Below, piece by piece: positions 61,191 to 64,000 of a stretch of 64,000 bases of DNA (its first letter is position 1; every line of letters begins with the position of its first letter). Made by a program: the position numbers and the translations under genes. Source of the DNA: Mauremys mutica (lineage: Eukaryota; Chordata; Testudines; Geoemydidae); contig NC_059072.1 in assembly GCF_020497125.1 (NCBI RefSeq), positions 307,600,781 to 307,664,780 of the forward strand, written 5' to 3'. The notes under the pieces were generated by a model. The model was not told the DNA's origin, searched no databases, and worked only from the letters and a program-made list of their open reading frames with translations.

Positions 61191-64000
61191 CTTTCTGCAC
61201 GGTTAATCTAACAAATGTTGCCCAATGGATAGTTAAAAATGGATAAAAAAAAATGGATAGTTACATTCTTCCATGCGTGGAATGATTTTGATACATCACT
61301 TTCTAGGAATATGGAATAAGAACAAACAGGGAATGATTGTCACTCTCTTGTGAAATTAAATTTCTTTTGCGTTGATAGGATAATATGATTATCTGGGTGG
61401 ATCATGGGGCAATACTCCACATATATGGGCAGTGAAGATATCCTTTGATTCCATGAATAAAAGATGATTACTCCATGAGTCATGCTAGGTCACCCTTAAT
61501 TATTAAAATGAAAGAGCAAAATCATAATTTACACACAGGCTAGTCAGACCATACAGTATTTTCAATTTGATTCTGTTGTTTAAATATAGATTGTATAATC
61601 AGACTTCCTGGTAGTGGTTGTAAGTGGAGTCTGACTGAGAATTTGGTAGGTGAGTTAATTTCATTTTGACTCGTATCTCCAAAGCCGCCCACTTTTCACT
61701 CCTCTGACTCAAGGTCCCCAAAGCTTTTGCGGATTTTGAAAAAAAGGGACCAAAAAAAGAGGTTTGCCACTACTCCTCCATTTTCTCTTCTGTGTTACTT
61801 GTCTCTCCCACACTTTTCCCTTCCAGATTTTAAATTGTCCCCTTTGCCTCTTCTCTTCTTGAGTCTCTCCCTTCACCTCATTCATTCCTCATGCCTTGAG
61901 ACTTTAAAGTGCAATGCGGGTACTGGAAGGTTAGGGAGGCAGTATGGCACCGGCAGTTTGGCAGCAGTGAAATCCTGGCTCCGCAGAAGACAACAGCAAA
62001 ACTCCCATTGATTTCAAGGGGCCAGAGTTTCACCCAAAGTATGGATATGTGATCAGGTGCTCCAGGGTGAGTGTACACACAATCACAACACTATGTTCCC
62101 ACAACAATGGAAGTAAGGAAAGCTTTATTTATTTTTTAACTGGTGGATTTTACTGCAACTTCATCAAAGCTGATCCCATAGCTAAAAATTAGTGAATGCT
62201 TAATATTAAAAATACAAGAGTTATAAATGACTGAAAAATCACTTTAGTGCTTGGACAGTGGGCATCTGCTAAGATTTTCAGTAGAGCTCAATGAAACCTT
62301 GCCCTTCTATGCATCACTGTGTATTCTTCCGCTCTAGCTTGTAAAGGGGGACTGAAGCAGGAATGGGACTGCTGCTCAGGCTGTTGAGGGGATACCGGTA
62401 ATTAGAATGAGGGAGATTTCAAGTGTCTCATTGAAACAGATAGCAAAATCCTCTAAACTTTGTCTATACATCAAGGAAAAAACAAAGCCTTGATGCAAAT
62501 ATTTTAAAAAATTGTGCATCCCATAATTTCTGTGTTTCACTGTAATTTTTTGTGCATTCTACAATATTCTGTAGATCCTGCACACCTGTCTAGGCATGAA
62601 CCTTTGCATTTGGCAGAGCCAAAAAAGTAGCAGCCCTAAAGAGGCCATTTTGCAACTGACTGCATAGACTGCACCTCTCTTTCTCTAGTCCTCTCTTCTC
62701 CCCCAGCTGGTGAGTATCTGCCTGTTAGCCCCAGTGCTCACTCTTTTTATTGCTGAGGAGATAGTACATTTTCACACCTTGATTAAAAGTTTAATAAATT
62801 CTTCTCTTTTCTGATGTAAAAATGTAGCTGTCACAATGTAAACTGGTGCACTATTAAACTTGTTTTGTAGAACACTTTCTCCAGACAAATAATAGTAGCT
62901 GCCAAAATGGAGAACTTCAAAGCCTAATTGGGATCTTTTAATGCTAAAATGATCATGCACTTTGTTTTTTCCTCACATTTACTTCACCTCTGAAATAAAT
63001 GTTGACAATTTTAGTTGTACTTGGAATCTGCTATTGACTGTAATATTCATAGCTTTATATCATTTGCACAGCACTATATTAAAAATATGTCAATTATAGT
63101 ACAATATAGACTGCAAGGTAAGTTGAACTTGATCGAATAAATGTTGTAGCGGCTAACAAGGGGTGAGCCTGTGAGGTAGTGTGTGCCTTAAACTCAGAGT
63201 TTAGAGTTCTCAGCATCTTGGAGGATCAGGCCTCTGAGCCTTCATTGGTAATTACAAACTCAAACCCTAGCTGCCATGTTTGAAGAGATGTGATCCAAAT
63301 GTAAGTTACTGAGTTATATAATGTGGTCTTCAGTTGCTCTTTCCCTATATATGCAAGGACCAAGCTGATCAACAGCAAGTTTTTATTAGTGGTTGTTTCA
63401 AATTACAAGCAATTTCTATTAATCTGTTATGTAAAAGCAAATACTATGGTTATATGCATTTTATTACACAATTTATGTACGCTTTTATATAATCAGGTGT
63501 GGTCCCCTGGTTCCAGCAAGTTGGTGTTGCAAAGTTTGAACACCTCTCGTTTAGAGACCTAAGATTTTCAAGGAAATCAGCCTTCCTTGAGTCAAGCAAT
63601 GAAATCAGGATTTCTGCTTCTTTGGTCCTCTGTGCAGCACACATCTGAATACAGATGATCATTATTAGTAATTATGGACTTCATCCTTTTTGCAATTACT
63701 GTGGTTGCAGTTCTGCAAATAAGAACCTATAGTGAGATACCATCACCAAGCATGGTCCTGTCATATATTTGTGGGTTTTGTGGTCTTCCCTAAATGTTGA
63801 TTAAACACATTTGTCCCACCACAGCCGATTTTTCACTACAATATATTATCTTTAATGTAGCAGAAGCCATACAATTTGCTTATTGCACTCCTACTGTATT
63901 TTTATGTATTGAGAACAAAAGTTCAAACTTTTCTTAGTTAATAGTGACAATATATACATTTTAAAAACAAAACTCATCTGCTTTTAGGATTAGTATCATA
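61191..64000. other. Unassigned DNA
   Basis: No gene is supported. An old-motif foldback lies at 61965-62040 ('gtgaaatcctggctccg' to 'ccagagtttcaccca'). The rest is AT-rich and unremarkable. Confidence 0.5.

Overview
The window is eukaryotic and contains no intact host gene that I can recognise. Its repeats point to a turtle, most likely a cryptodire. Two copies of the tRNA-derived tortoise Pol III SINE are present, together with turtle/archosaur-type CR1 LINEs, DIRS-like tyrosine-recombinase retrotransposons, a Ty3/gypsy element with a C-terminal chromodomain-like integrase region, many hAT elements with 8-bp target duplications, and PIF/Harbinger-like MITEs. Background DNA is AT-rich and intergenic or intronic in character. 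Most longer open frames are element remnants or chance frames through GC-rich repeats.

Layout. 1-5.2 kb: AT-rich DNA with an old CR1 tail. 5.2-11.4 kb: a hAT-type MITE, then a degraded unit bounded by similar ~110-bp direct repeats (near 5.85 and 11.1 kb). This unit holds an unidentified minus-strand coding remnant, a 5' piece of a DIRS element flanked by a 31-bp direct repeat, and a hAT element carrying a GC-rich minisatellite. 11.4-21.1 kb: mostly unassigned DNA with a gypsy fragment, an antisense DIRS recombinase tail, a MIR-like SINE and a probable solo LTR. 21.1-28 kb: a foldback hAT element followed by an almost complete DIRS retrotransposon (21,486-27,972) with gag, RT/RNase H and tyrosine recombinase remnants, inverted termini and an internal complementary region. 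It is itself hit by a 202-bp palindromic insertion and a Harbinger-like MITE. 28-32 kb: a SINE, a tiny 36-bp retroposed fragment and unassigned DNA. 32.2-40.3 kb: a minus-strand Ty3/gypsy element with both LTRs, interrupted by two hAT elements, a CR1 3' end and a solo LTR. 41.2-43.6 kb: a minus-strand CR1 containing an internally inverted (twin-primed) LINE copy. 46.0-53.2 kb: a second, older DIRS copy broken by two hATs, a short retroposed fragment, a SINE and a 1.1-kb solo LTR. 53.2-64 kb: compound microsatellite, two more hAT elements, and a 2-kb inverted-repeat composite at 59.2-61.2 kb with nested Harbinger-like MITEs.

The genes do not work together as a pathway; the window is a record of layered transposition. 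Exact target-site duplications let most insertions be ordered. The richest structures are the DIRS terminal geometry, whose internal complementary region spells the joined ends of the element, and the four separate insertions that split the gypsy pol gene. Family names rest on recognised motifs and terminal sequences from memory; no database search was possible.
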